Part shown: one piece after another, positions 45,061-52,697 of the stretch
How positions within the stretch are numbered: the stretch's first letter is position 1
How the letters are laid out: every line of letters starts with the position of its first letter
Source of the DNA: Veillonella seminalis
GTDB taxonomy: Bacteria; Bacillota; Negativicutes; Veillonellales; Veillonellaceae
Assembly (NCBI RefSeq): GCF_003992065.1
Contig: NZ_RQUZ01000002.1
Location: 62,001-126,000, forward strand
Direction of reading: 5' to 3'
DNA length: 64,000 bases
Program-made: the position numbers and the translations under genes
The notes under the pieces: model-generated
The model's database searches: none
The model's input: only the letters and a program-made list of their open reading frames with translations
Told to the model about the DNA's origin: nothing

Positions 45061-45609
45061 TCACCACTGAGCCACCGTATACATTACCGTGGCTCCTTTT
45101 ATTTTAGAGCCATCAAATTGTACTAATCCTTCTACCCTGCCGGCTTGATAGCCTACCGTTGGGTAGACTTTATCATCAATTACAGTAACACCGGCTTTAA
45201 TCTTATGTTCCTTATTAAGGTTGATTTTGTAGACATCAACCTTCTGTTTTTCAGTATTCGGCACAACTACAGTTCTATCAGTATTGACAATGGCCTCATT
45301 AGGTACATCCGGTGATTTATTTTTAATTGCTTCAGCTGTCTTAGCAGCAGCCTTTTCTACCGTAGGTGCTACTACCGTATACGTAACAACCGGCTTAGCT
45401 TCAGGTACGGCTTTTGCAATTTGTTCCGCCTGTTTAGGAGTTACTTTAATTTCTTTAGCAATTTCCGCTGGATTTGACATAGTGGTTTGAGGTATAACTT
45501 TTGGCTTCTCGACCTTTTCTTTGCTGTTGATATAAAATGCCGTTGTAATAACAATTAACGCCACTGCAATGGCTGCATATAAAACATAGCATATTCTTTT
45601 ATTATCCAT
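45061..45609 (-). CDS. Membrane-anchored lysis-region protein, spanin candidate
   Basis: 182 aa. One N-terminal membrane helix (YVLYAAIAVALIVITTAFYI) is followed by an Ala/Glu/Lys-rich region (about 45-95) and a beta-rich C-terminus with GVTVIDDKVYPTVGYQAG. It is the last late gene, right after amidase and holin. In a host with an outer membrane a spanin would be expected there. The assignment rests on position and topology only; no lipobox is present. Confidence 0.55.
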   Translation of the reverse strand: MDNKRICYVLYAAIAVALIVITTAFYINSKEKVEKPKVIPQTTMSNPAEIAKEIKVTPKQAEQIAKAVPEAKPVVTYTVVAPTVEKAAAKTAEAIKNKSPDVPNEAIVNTDRTVVVPNTEKQKVDVYKINLNKEHKIKAGVTVIDDKVYPTVGYQAGRVEGLVQFDGSKIKGATVMYTVAQW

Positions 45610-45633
45610 ATCCCTATCCCCTAAATAATTATT

Positions 45634-46155
45634 TTAAGCCGTCCAATAGTCAGTAATGCCACGAGCAATCGCCCGGACCATTTTGTCTAAATCATTTTCT
45701 AAAATTTCTAGATCTTCCATGTTGTCGATAAATGCCAACTCGACTAACACGGCAACGGCATCAGTGCCATTTAAGACCCATAGGCCATCACGCTGTTTAC
45801 TTCCCCGGTCAATAGTATTTACAGACCGGATAATTTGAGACTGTATAAATCCGGCTAATCTCTGGCCATTAAAAGATTTATACAATGTCTCTGTACCACG
45901 AGCCGTAGTATTAAAAGCATTACAGTGGAGACTGATAAATATATCAGCCCCCCATTCATTGCTAGCTGCACACACCTCGCCTAAATCATCAGATTGCAGT
46001 GCTTTTACTTCAACTCCGGCCGTAATTAAGTACCCAGCTAATAACTTACCGGCCTTAGCGGCAATATCACTTTCACGGCTTCCGGTAACAGGATTAACGG
46101 CTCCCGGATCAGGTATACCTCCAGGTGCATGGCCTGGATTTACAAATACTCTCAT
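45634..46155 (-). CDS. Phage endolysin, Amidase_3 type
   Basis: 173 aa. N-acetylmuramoyl-L-alanine amidase that cuts peptidoglycan at lysis. FVNPGHAPGGIPDPGAVNP carries the first zinc His, SRESD the Glu, and ISLHCNAF the second His; ELAFIDN is the usual C-terminal catalytic Glu segment. The ATG at 46155 is chosen over a longer frame because GGAGGTGCAGT precedes it. It has no signal peptide, so export depends on the holin. Confidence 0.92.
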   Translation of the reverse strand: MRVFVNPGHAPGGIPDPGAVNPVTGSRESDIAAKAGKLLAGYLITAGVEVKALQSDDLGEVCAASNEWGADIFISLHCNAFNTTARGTETLYKSFNGQRLAGFIQSQIIRSVNTIDRGSKQRDGLWVLNGTDAVAVLVELAFIDNMEDLEILENDLDKMVRAIARGITDYWTA

Positions 46156-46165
46156 ACTGCACCTC

Positions 46166-46696
46166 CTAAAACTTAACCTTATTTTCAATCTTATCTTTTA
46201 CTAATTCCAAAAACCGACCCATACTTTTATTTCCTCCGTCCCGGAGGTTTTCTAAAATACTTAAAAATTCAGATGAGCCCAAATATAACCATACAAGATT
46301 GACTGCAAAAGAGTTCTTGCCTGCCATCCAGTCAAACAAAAAAGCAGCCGCCGTGGCTGCTACATATGTAAGTACTTTTTTGCAAAATCCCTTACGCATA
46401 TATTCGCTTTTAATAAGGTTTAAATCAAAGGCCGTAGGAATTGCCCTGTATTTTTCCCACACCGCAATGTGTTCCGGATCATATCCAAACTGATTTACTA
46501 ACATATTATATGCCACACTAGCCCACTTGGTTACAAGATCAAGGCATACTAATAACACAAATATACCTAATACTTGTACGTGCTTTAATCCAATTAGCCA
46601 AATGGCTACTGCGGCCACAACAGATAATGCTGATTTCACCCACCATGCGGAAATCAATGATTGCCACATGTCTTGCAAATACTGTACATAAATCAT
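46166..46696 (-). CDS. Phage holin (TcdE/holin_4-like)
   Basis: 176 aa with about three hydrophobic segments (SVVAAVAIWLIG, VLGIFVLLVCLDLVTKW, VLTYVAATAAAFLFDWM). LVCLDLVTKW matches the conserved second helix of this holin family. It makes membrane holes for the amidase just downstream. Its ATG overlaps the stop of a small zinc-finger gene (ATGA). Confidence 0.85.
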   Translation of the reverse strand: MIYVQYLQDMWQSLISAWWVKSALSVVAAVAIWLIGLKHVQVLGIFVLLVCLDLVTKWASVAYNMLVNQFGYDPEHIAVWEKYRAIPTAFDLNLIKSEYMRKGFCKKVLTYVAATAAAFLFDWMAGKNSFAVNLVWLYLGSSEFLSILENLRDGGNKSMGRFLELVKDKIENKVKF

Positions 46697-46842
46697 TCAT
46701 TGATCTCCTTTTCAGCTTCAATTTCTTTATCGCATTCTGCAATAGCATCAAGATAAACATTTAAAACACAATTTTCATCCGGACAACGGCCATCTTCAGT
46801 TAATTCCGCTGCACAATATTCGCAATATAATTTCTTTTCCAT
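46693..46842 (-). CDS. Small Cys-containing phage protein (49 aa)
   Basis: It begins MEKKLYCEYCAAELTEDGRC and has a CxxC plus two further Cys (CPDENC), a likely zinc finger, and then an acidic helix. AGGAGG lies upstream of the ATG at 46842. It overlaps the holin start. Function unknown. Confidence 0.65.
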   Translation of the reverse strand: MEKKLYCEYCAAELTEDGRCPDENCVLNVYLDAIAECDKEIEAEKEINE

Positions 46843-46844
46843 AA

Positions 46845-47270
46845 TTAAACCTCCTTGATTGCATCAATCATAGCCTTATTATTGGCTTGATACTGATCAC
46901 GTAATTGTGCTGCCAACTTATCATTACCTTGTAATAAGGCTGTAAGCATACGTTCTTGCAGCGGAGCATTGGCAGCATCTGTTTCTGCCTTAATTTCTTG
47001 TATCCGGGCCTTTCTTACTTCCGCTTCTGATGGTACATATGGAGTTGGCAACACTGGCTTATCTCCGCCCCAAACATATTTACCATCAGCTAATTTAGCC
47101 TGAATGCTTCCATCATCATCTCTTAAATATTGTTTTCCCGGATACGCTTGCTTTGCTAGCGTTTCCAGTTCTTCCCATGTATCTCCATGAACTTCTAGCC
47201 AGTATGATGCTAAACGCTGACTTTCTCCGTTTTTATCCGGATTATCTAGTACAATAAGATATTGATTCAT
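46845..47270 (-). CDS. Phage tail-region protein of unknown function
   Basis: 141 aa. The N-terminus MNQYLIVLDNPDKNG and WEELETLAKQAYPGKQYL form a compact domain. A linker PTPYVPSEAEVRKARIQEIKAE leads to an Ala/Gln-rich helix. Such proteins occur beside tail fibres in other phages, but no family is assigned. It is divergent from the recombinase at 47313. Confidence 0.6.
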   Translation of the reverse strand: MNQYLIVLDNPDKNGESQRLASYWLEVHGDTWEELETLAKQAYPGKQYLRDDDGSIQAKLADGKYVWGGDKPVLPTPYVPSEAEVRKARIQEIKAETDAANAPLQERMLTALLQGNDKLAAQLRDQYQANNKAMIDAIKEV

Positions 47271-47312
47271 ACAATCATCAATCCTTTCTTTTAAATAACT
47301 GGAGGTAAAATT

Positions 47313-48287
47313 ATGAAACTGCCAAACAACTATGGATCCGTCAGCAAATTATCCGGTAATCGCCGTAGACCCTATATGGTCCGTAAAAGCCTTGACGGAA
47401 ATCAATTAGTTATCGGCTATTTTGAGACAAAAGAAAAAGCCCTTCAGGCCTTGGCTGATTATAATCGCCAACCTGCTGAGCTTCCAAAATCAACTATTAC
47501 TTTAACAACGCTATACAAGCAATGGCTGCCGCATCACGCTCCAACGCTTTCTAAATCTGGAGTATCTAGTTATACAAACGCTTACCGGCATATCCAATCT
47601 ATTGCCACTATTCCAATACAACAACTAACATACGATGATTTTCAAGGCGTGCTTGATGCCATGCAATTATCTTACGCAAGCAAAAAGAAGGTACGCTCTT
47701 TAATTAACCAACTATGCAAGTATGCCATCAAAAAGGAACTCATGCAGCGTAACTATGGAGACTTAGTCACTATTGGTAAGAATACTAAAGTACGGCCACA
47801 CAAACCATTTACCCGGCAGCAAATAAATAAACTATGGCAGCTTAATACATCCGAAGCGGATGGAGCTCTGATTCTCCTCTATACCGGCATGCGGTGTGAT
47901 GAGCTACTCAATCTCCGGCGAAAAGATATTAATCTTAAAAGCAAATACCTCACAATTACGAAATCAAAAACTAAAGCCGGTGAAGGGAGAGTTATCCCTC
48001 TTCATAAGCGTATTTTGCCAATTGTCGAACGTCTCTGTTCTCAATATCAAGATCGCCTATTCCCGATTTCCTATACCAATTTTTCAAAGCATTTTAATCG
48101 GATCACAAATGGCAAGCATACGACTCACGATTGCCGGCATACAGTAGCAACCATGCTTGATCGTGCCGATGCAAATCCTAATGCTGTTCGGGCTATACTC
48201 GGACACAAAAATGGAGATGTAACAATCAAGGTATATACTCACAAAGGCTTACGTGATCTGCGTAGAGCTATTGCATTGCTAAAGTAA
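47313..48287 (+). CDS. Tyrosine recombinase, proposed shufflon (Rci-like) recombinase
   Basis: 324 aa. Arm-binding start NNYGSVSKLSGNRRRPYMV, SAM-like domain, then a catalytic domain with Arg194 (TGMRCDEL), His272 and Arg275 (HDCRH), His298 (LGHK) and Tyr308 (VYTHK). All catalytic residues are present. It is the only gene in the tail region on the plus strand, about 1.9 kb from the array of CCAAGGT sites. The phage already has an integrase at 28873, so this second enzyme probably inverts fibre cassettes, as Rci does in the R64 shufflon. Residual integrase function is the alternative. Confidence 0.8.
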   Translation: MKLPNNYGSVSKLSGNRRRPYMVRKSLDGNQLVIGYFETKEKALQALADYNRQPAELPKSTITLTTLYKQWLPHHAPTLSKSGVSSYTNAYRHIQSIATIPIQQLTYDDFQGVLDAMQLSYASKKKVRSLINQLCKYAIKKELMQRNYGDLVTIGKNTKVRPHKPFTRQQINKLWQLNTSEADGALILLYTGMRCDELLNLRRKDINLKSKYLTITKSKTKAGEGRVIPLHKRILPIVERLCSQYQDRLFPISYTNFSKHFNRITNGKHTTHDCRHTVATMLDRADANPNAVRAILGHKNGDVTIKVYTHKGLRDLRRAIALLK

Positions 48288-48363
48288 TGCTGCAAACTTG
48301 ATACTATTTATATTTTAAGCAAGTAGAATAGATGCACTATTGTTAGAGTCTTGATGTTGCAAA

Positions 48364-49248
48364 TTAGTTACTAATTGCACTAATTACCGGTGCATAATTG
48401 CTCCAGTTTGGAGCGTTTTTGTATGCTTCTACGCTTTCTGCTGGAACCATTACAGATATTACTGCCCCACCCGACCCTAACATAAATGAGCCATTCAACG
48501 TTGGAGGTGTAGTTGCTCGCACAATCAATGTAAGGTCAATTTTACAGCTGCTAAACGCTGAATTTGTAACTGATTTACAAAATTCACCCAGTTCGACTAT
48601 TTGTATTTTATGACTGTTATTAAATATGTTGGCCGTTAAATTCACAATTGATGGCAATCGTACTACTTCCAAATTGCCGCATTGAGCAAAGGCAAAAGGG
48701 CCAATGCTCTCACACTGCTTCAAATCGATTTCAGTCAGTGTTGAATTGAATGAAAAACACTGTTGCCCAACACTAGTAATAATGTCAGCGTTTGGCACAG
48801 CTGCAAGTTTTGGAGAACCATAGAACGTGCCAGTAGGCAAGGCTGTTACCTTTCCTATATCAACCTCTATTAGATAGTTGCAATATTGAAAAATGTTTGA
48901 TTTATTATTCAATGTTTCCAGATTTGGAGCACTAAATCGCTGCATCGTTGACATAGTAAATGCATTATCCACTCCAATAGAAATGAGTGAGTTATTAGTA
49001 TAACTGCTCATACTCTGCATACTATACAAACGAGTGTTTATGGCAGTTTCTGTTCCGATATAGTCACTCCACGGATATGTTCCATCAGCGAGTGTTGCCA
49101 AATCAATGCCTTCACCTTTACCGGTTGAAATTTCATCAATCGCCTTAGGCATTTCTGATGGCAGCATCTTCTTGTCATTTCCAAGTTTAGATTTTATCGC
49201 CTCTGCAATCCGCTGCAAGGTGTCACTATTAATTAGTACAAGAGCCAT
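48364..49248 (-). CDS. Tail-associated protein with BspA-like leucine-rich repeats
   Basis: 294 aa. The N-terminus (LQRIAEAIKSKLGNDKKMLPSEMPKAI) is a common adapter of phage minor tail proteins. Residues about 100-270 are LRR_5-type repeats (LTEIDLKQCESIGPFAFAQC and similar), ending MVPAESVEAYKNAPNW, the usual closing cap. BspA-type repeats bind surface ligands, so it is a likely host-binding or adhesion protein. It starts one base from the next upstream gene (TAATG-type overlap). Confidence 0.75.
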   Translation of the reverse strand: MALVLINSDTLQRIAEAIKSKLGNDKKMLPSEMPKAIDEISTGKGEGIDLATLADGTYPWSDYIGTETAINTRLYSMQSMSSYTNNSLISIGVDNAFTMSTMQRFSAPNLETLNNKSNIFQYCNYLIEVDIGKVTALPTGTFYGSPKLAAVPNADIITSVGQQCFSFNSTLTEIDLKQCESIGPFAFAQCGNLEVVRLPSIVNLTANIFNNSHKIQIVELGEFCKSVTNSAFSSCKIDLTLIVRATTPPTLNGSFMLGSGGAVISVMVPAESVEAYKNAPNWSNYAPVISAISN

Positions 49249-49754
49249 TAATACCGGACCTCCTCTGCATTCACGATCTTACCAAGGGCATCATCAATCA
49301 ATGACTGTACCTGACTTTTAGTAATCATATCCGTTTTAATGCGATTGAGTGTACTATTTGTCATGTCTATTTCATCAAATAAATCATTATAATTATGCCT
49401 CATTTGATCTATATCGGCACCAACAGCATCAGTAATAATATCCTTTACTTGATCAGCCGTAACTAAATATTTAATGCTTTCCTTTAAATAGTAGATATCC
49501 TCTGATACCGTGGCGTTCATTTGTGCCATATTATTATTGATTTCCCTATAGGCTCCTTCTGCCGTTGTCAGTCGATCATTAATCTTATTTAATGCCGTAG
49601 TTTCAGCAATTGGCAGCTGCACAGTATTGCCACCTGTGATAGTTAATAGATTACCTTCTATTTTTAACTCTTGTAATACGCCCTTTTCATTAGGCCTTAC
49701 ATTAATTTGATCCTTATTATTATGTATTACCACATTTACTGATTTACAATTCAT
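49248..49754 (-). CDS. Phage baseplate/fibre coiled-coil protein
   Basis: 168 aa from the ATG at 49754, supported by AAGGGGG. A small N-terminal domain (VNVVIHNNKDQINV) is followed by long helices (about 60-165) that look like a trimeric coiled coil. It overlaps its neighbours and probably connects the fibre or LRR protein to the baseplate. Confidence 0.6.
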   Translation of the reverse strand: MNCKSVNVVIHNNKDQINVRPNEKGVLQELKIEGNLLTITGGNTVQLPIAETTALNKINDRLTTAEGAYREINNNMAQMNATVSEDIYYLKESIKYLVTADQVKDIITDAVGADIDQMRHNYNDLFDEIDMTNSTLNRIKTDMITKSQVQSLIDDALGKIVNAEEVRY

Positions 49755-50127
49755 TCTTATCCCCCTTAAAAGCATTGCCCGGAGATATTAATAATTCCCC
49801 TTGCACAATTCTCTGGGCCTTGCCATTGCAAATTCGTTGGATATCATAATACATCTTATTAAATTTAGCATGACTATTATTAGCCATTAATTTAGATGTA
49901 ACATCACGGTTTATCCTCAACAAAATCTCGCCATTACTAACAACCTCGCACTCACATTTAATGGCTAACGGATCGCTATACCGATAACAGGCACCAAATA
50001 TAAACTTACTATTTGAAGTGTCTATTAATTCTCCGTTATCGTCAGTTAAATTAAAAGTTATTTGATGATCGTCTCCCTGATTGATTTCTAAATCAATCTT
50101 TTCGACTTCATTACTAGTGTAAATCAA
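49744..50127 (-). CDS. Phage baseplate upper protein, BppU N-domain-like
   Basis: 127 aa from a TTG at 50127, chosen because AGGAGGTGATAAA precedes it; an ATG at 50145 would place that site inside the gene. KIDLEINQGDDHQITFNLTDDNGELI resembles the N-terminal domain of BppU-type baseplate proteins. The shufflon begins about 45 nt upstream of its start, so it may be expressed with the fibre by read-through. Confidence 0.6.
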   Translation of the reverse strand: MIYTSNEVEKIDLEINQGDDHQITFNLTDDNGELIDTSNSKFIFGACYRYSDPLAIKCECEVVSNGEILLRINRDVTSKLMANNSHAKFNKMYYDIQRICNGKAQRIVQGELLISPGNAFKGDKNEL

Positions 50128-50172
50128 TTTATCACCTCCTAACATTTATGATATGTATTTAATTTTTCATCC

Positions 50173-50383
50173 CCAAGGTGGACTATATGATGAAAACAAA
50201 CTCTTAACCTATCCAATAAGATTTACAAAACGAGTTACTATGGTTGCAAATCATACAACAGGGCAAAGTGTAACAGTCGAGATGGCAATACGACCAACTA
50301 CTGATGGCTTAACTAGTGCTGTTATAGTAACCTCAACTCCAACTCTAGATGGCAAGGCGTATTGGCTTGCTATTGGTAGTTAG
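50173..50383 (+). other. Silent tail-fibre cassette A
   Basis: Core CCAAGGT at 50173-50179, then 69 codons from the Gln to TAG. It encodes QGGLYDENKLLTYPIRF at the start and WLAIGS at the end, the same outline as the active tip (Gly-rich start, YPI strand, final hydrophobic-Gly strand). It is opposite in orientation to the fibre gene. An ATG just upstream (50153) is probably accidental. Confidence 0.75.
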
Positions 50384-50386
50384 TAG

Positions 50387-50633
50387 CCAAGGTGTAAATG
50401 TTAATCCAAACATCAAAACTAATAGCACTGCGGCACAAATCGACTTACCGGTTATTTTTCCAAATAAAAACCTTGCATCTGTTTTATCAGACACTTGCAG
50501 TATGATTTCAGGAATTACTGGTAACGATGAAGGTGCACGCATTGCTAATAGATGGAACGATAAAGTAAACTTATATTCCGCATGGGATAAGGGATTAACA
50601 ACTGAGGTAACTATTATCGCCCTTGGTTGCTAG
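50387..50633 (+). other. Silent tail-fibre cassette B, close relative of the active one
   Basis: Core at 50387-50393, 81 codons to TAG. QGVNVNPNIK, KNLASVLSD, NDEGARI and LTTEVTIIALGC align closely with the expressed cassette (QGININPNIT, KNLASLLSD, NDEGAAI, LTTEVTIIAFGY). The similarity confirms that these plus-strand frames are fibre tips. Confidence 0.8.
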
Positions 50634-50850
50634 CCAAGGTGTAAACGCCCTAGCTAGCCCTGGAAATGGCAATAATATTGCTTGGCCTATTACTTTTAAC
50701 ACAGTGTTAAGTGCTCGTATAACAGCTGTTGATAATGGTAGTGATATATATAGATTATCGCTAGCCGGATACAACAAATTTGGATTTAGCACAAATTTAA
50801 GAGGCGTATCATCTGATGTAAGCTATAGTGTTATTTCCGTTGGCAATTAA
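50634..50850 (+). other. Silent tail-fibre cassette C
   Basis: Core at 50634-50640, directly after the TAG of cassette B. 71 codons to TAA: QGVNALASPG, NIAWPITFNTV, ending YSVISVGN. It is different in sequence from A and B but has the same layout. Confidence 0.75.
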
Positions 50851-51103
50851 CCAAGGTATAAAAGTTATTGGAATTACGGGTAGTGCATTAAATTCAGGAT
50901 ATTCCGAAGGCGAAAAATTAATTACATATCCTATTCCATTTAAAAAATTGTTAGGTTTTACATCTGGGTTAATCGATACCTCTGCTACGTTTGCGGAGCA
51001 CGCCTCTGTAAATCCTAATAATTCAAACGCACGTGTGTTTTTACATGCTTTGACGGCCTCTAATGTAGAAATCACTACTTGGATATGGCTAGTAGGAATA
51101 TAG
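50851..51103 (+). other. Silent tail-fibre cassette D
   Basis: Core at 50851-50857, directly after the TAA of cassette C. 83 codons to TAG: QGIKVIGITG, LITYPIPFKKLL, ending IWLVGI. Confidence 0.75.
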
Positions 51104-51359
51104 CCAAGGTGGATACACTTATCATGCTGGAGCTAAAAGCGTACAATTTAATGTTATTTACCAAAAAGCATTTGGAGTATTATTAATGCCTACAGTAGCT
51201 CCAGAATTAACTAATAAACCACCTCATATGGTATTGTTCAATAATGATGGAATTGGAGGCGTAAAAAATGATAGTTTTAATGCTATTGCTTACTTCGATG
51301 TATTAAATCGCAACTATGGTGACAATGTGGCATTCTTTTGGTTTTCTATTGGAATTTAA
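51104..51359 (+). other. Silent tail-fibre cassette E
   Basis: Core at 51104-51110, directly after the TAG of cassette D. 84 codons to TAA: QGGYTYHAGAKSVQF, VIYQKAFGVL, ending FFWFSIGI. It has no start codon near the core. It meets cassette F head-on; their stop codons overlap at 51356-51359. Confidence 0.75.
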
Positions 51360-51614
51360 TTGCCAAAAATAAAAACATGAGCACCGCCAGCAGTATATGG
51401 TGTAGAGTCTTTGACCAATACTTTGCGTAATACAATAGTTGATAAATCATTGTTTCTGGTTCCGTTTTTTAATGTGGTTATTCGTTCAATTGTTTTTGCA
51501 CTTACCAAACTATAGGCATCGTGGCTTAATGCTAATGCACCTAAATAAGTATTCAAGTTTATAGGATATTGCAAAATTGTTTCTTCAGTTTTAATTTCAG
51601 CGTTTATACCTTGG
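51356..51614 (-). other. Silent tail-fibre cassette F
   Basis: Core on the minus strand at 51608-51614, 85 codons to TAA: QGINAEIKTEETILQYPI, ending VFIFGN. It has the same orientation as the active gene and begins 3 nt after its stop, so it cannot be joined by simple inversion with the active core; an earlier inversion must turn it. Confidence 0.75.
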
Positions 51615-51617
51615 GTA

Positions 51618-52697
51618 CTAATATCCAAAAGCAATAATAGTTACTTCTGTTGTTAAGCCTCTATCCCAACCTGAGTATAAAATAACTCGATCTGTATAAC
51701 GTGATCTAATAGCAGCACCTTCATCATTTCCACCACCGGTAATAGCGGTTGTGCCGGTTGTATCGGATAACAAGGATGCAAGATTTTTCTTAACGAATGG
51801 AATGGGTAATTGAATTGTACTGCTGCTACTATTAATAGTTATATTTGGATTGATGTTTATACCTTGGAGAATTAACCCCCCAAACAGCTTGCCAAAACTG
51901 ATTGACCAAGCATTAGGATTATCAAAATTGTATTTGACTCCTAATGCAGTAAGTTTTTCTTGATCTAAAGCACTAATTACTTGTTTGTTAAAATCCTTAA
52001 TATTTGTAACCGGCAGAGATGCAACTAGCGATAATAAATCCGTAATGCTGCTCTGAATCCCTTTAATATTATTAGCTGGATTGCCAACCCATGTGGATTC
52101 TCCTGTAATGGCCTTAATACGATTGCCAATCATATCAGTTAAGGCTGTAATAGTTTGAGCCGTATTAGCAGCGACTACCGCATCATTAATCCGATGGGTA
52201 TTGTTACCATATTTTCTAAGCTCATCACTAATCATCGTCAAAACTTCTTCTGCCGTGACCCACATCGTATTTGATAGTGAAATCGTTACATTATCCGAAT
52301 TTGAATAACCAATACCCATTGTTACGGTTTTGGCCACTAATGTGCTGCTAGATGCCGCCTGAACAAAATCCGGATTTGCATCCACCATACCCGCAAATAA
52401 AATTTCACCTTCATCCGGATCCGTTGCAAAAATACCGATTTCGGAAATATTTTGAGCCGTTGTAAAATTAGCGTTAGTCAATCGCACTGTTACCGTACAC
52501 GTATTATTCTTTTGTACCTTAGTAATAATTTCTGCATTGTCGATTTCTCGTACTAATCGTGTAGCACTTTCAATATTTGTCAAGTTACCACTACCAAAGG
52601 CAACTCGTGTAATATTTAATTTAGTGCTTCCGGCCGTAACTTTTGCAATGAGTGCCGTGCCTTTATTGGTGACTTTTGCACCTTGCCAATTAGCCAT
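51618..52697 (-). CDS. Tail fibre protein, expressed shufflon form (cassette G)
   Basis: 359 aa. The N-terminal tail-collar domain of P2 gpH type (WQGAKVTNKGTALIAKVTAG, ISEIGIFATDPD) attaches to the baseplate. A helical middle part follows. The switch point is Gln278 in GGLILQG (core at 51861-51867). The last 82 residues are the variable tip, with LPIPF and the closing IIAFGY like gp53-type fibre C-terminal domains. The constant region precedes an array of alternative tips. AGGAGG precedes the ATG. It overlaps the gpI-like gene by 8 nt. It should decide receptor binding. Confidence 0.88.
   Translation of the reverse strand: MANWQGAKVTNKGTALIAKVTAGSTKLNITRVAFGSGNLTNIESATRLVREIDNAEIITKVQKNNTCTVTVRLTNANFTTAQNISEIGIFATDPDEGEILFAGMVDANPDFVQAASSSTLVAKTVTMGIGYSNSDNVTISLSNTMWVTAEEVLTMISDELRKYGNNTHRINDAVVAANTAQTITALTDMIGNRIKAITGESTWVGNPANNIKGIQSSITDLLSLVASLPVTNIKDFNKQVISALDQEKLTALGVKYNFDNPNAWSISFGKLFGGLILQGININPNITINSSSSTIQLPIPFVKKNLASLLSDTTGTTAITGGGNDEGAAIRSRYTDRVILYSGWDRGLTTEVTIIAFGY
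51861..51867 (-). repeat. Active crossover core of the fibre gene
   Basis: CCAAGGT on the minus strand, followed by ATAAAC. It lies inside the codons for Leu-Gln-Gly and is the only core joined to the constant region and promoter. Confidence 0.8.

Larger units (their letters stand above)
50173..51867. mobile_element. Shufflon: invertible array of tail-fibre 3' cassettes
   Basis: Seven copies of a CCAAGGT core bound the segment: plus orientation at 50173, 50387, 50634, 50851 and 51104, and minus orientation at 51608 and 51861. Each core lies in the same frame, as the codons CAA GGT (Gln-Gly), and each is followed by 69-85 codons and a stop. Stops lie 0-3 nt before the next core on the same strand. 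The cassette at 51618-51867 is joined to the constant fibre region and expressed; six others lack starts. Inversion between 51861 and any plus-strand core would attach a new 3' end. Five cores extend as CCAAGGTRTAAA. Confidence 0.85.

Noticed and set aside
47313-48287. This recombinase as the prophage integrase
   Set aside because: It is deep inside the late genes, while the integrase at 28873 is beside the chromosomal junction. Not excluded, but the shufflon role fits better.
50153-51103. Plus-strand frames in the fibre region as four independent small genes
   Set aside because: They lack ribosome sites, begin meaningfully only at the CCAAGGT core and match the C-terminus of the fibre. They are cassettes, not separate genes.
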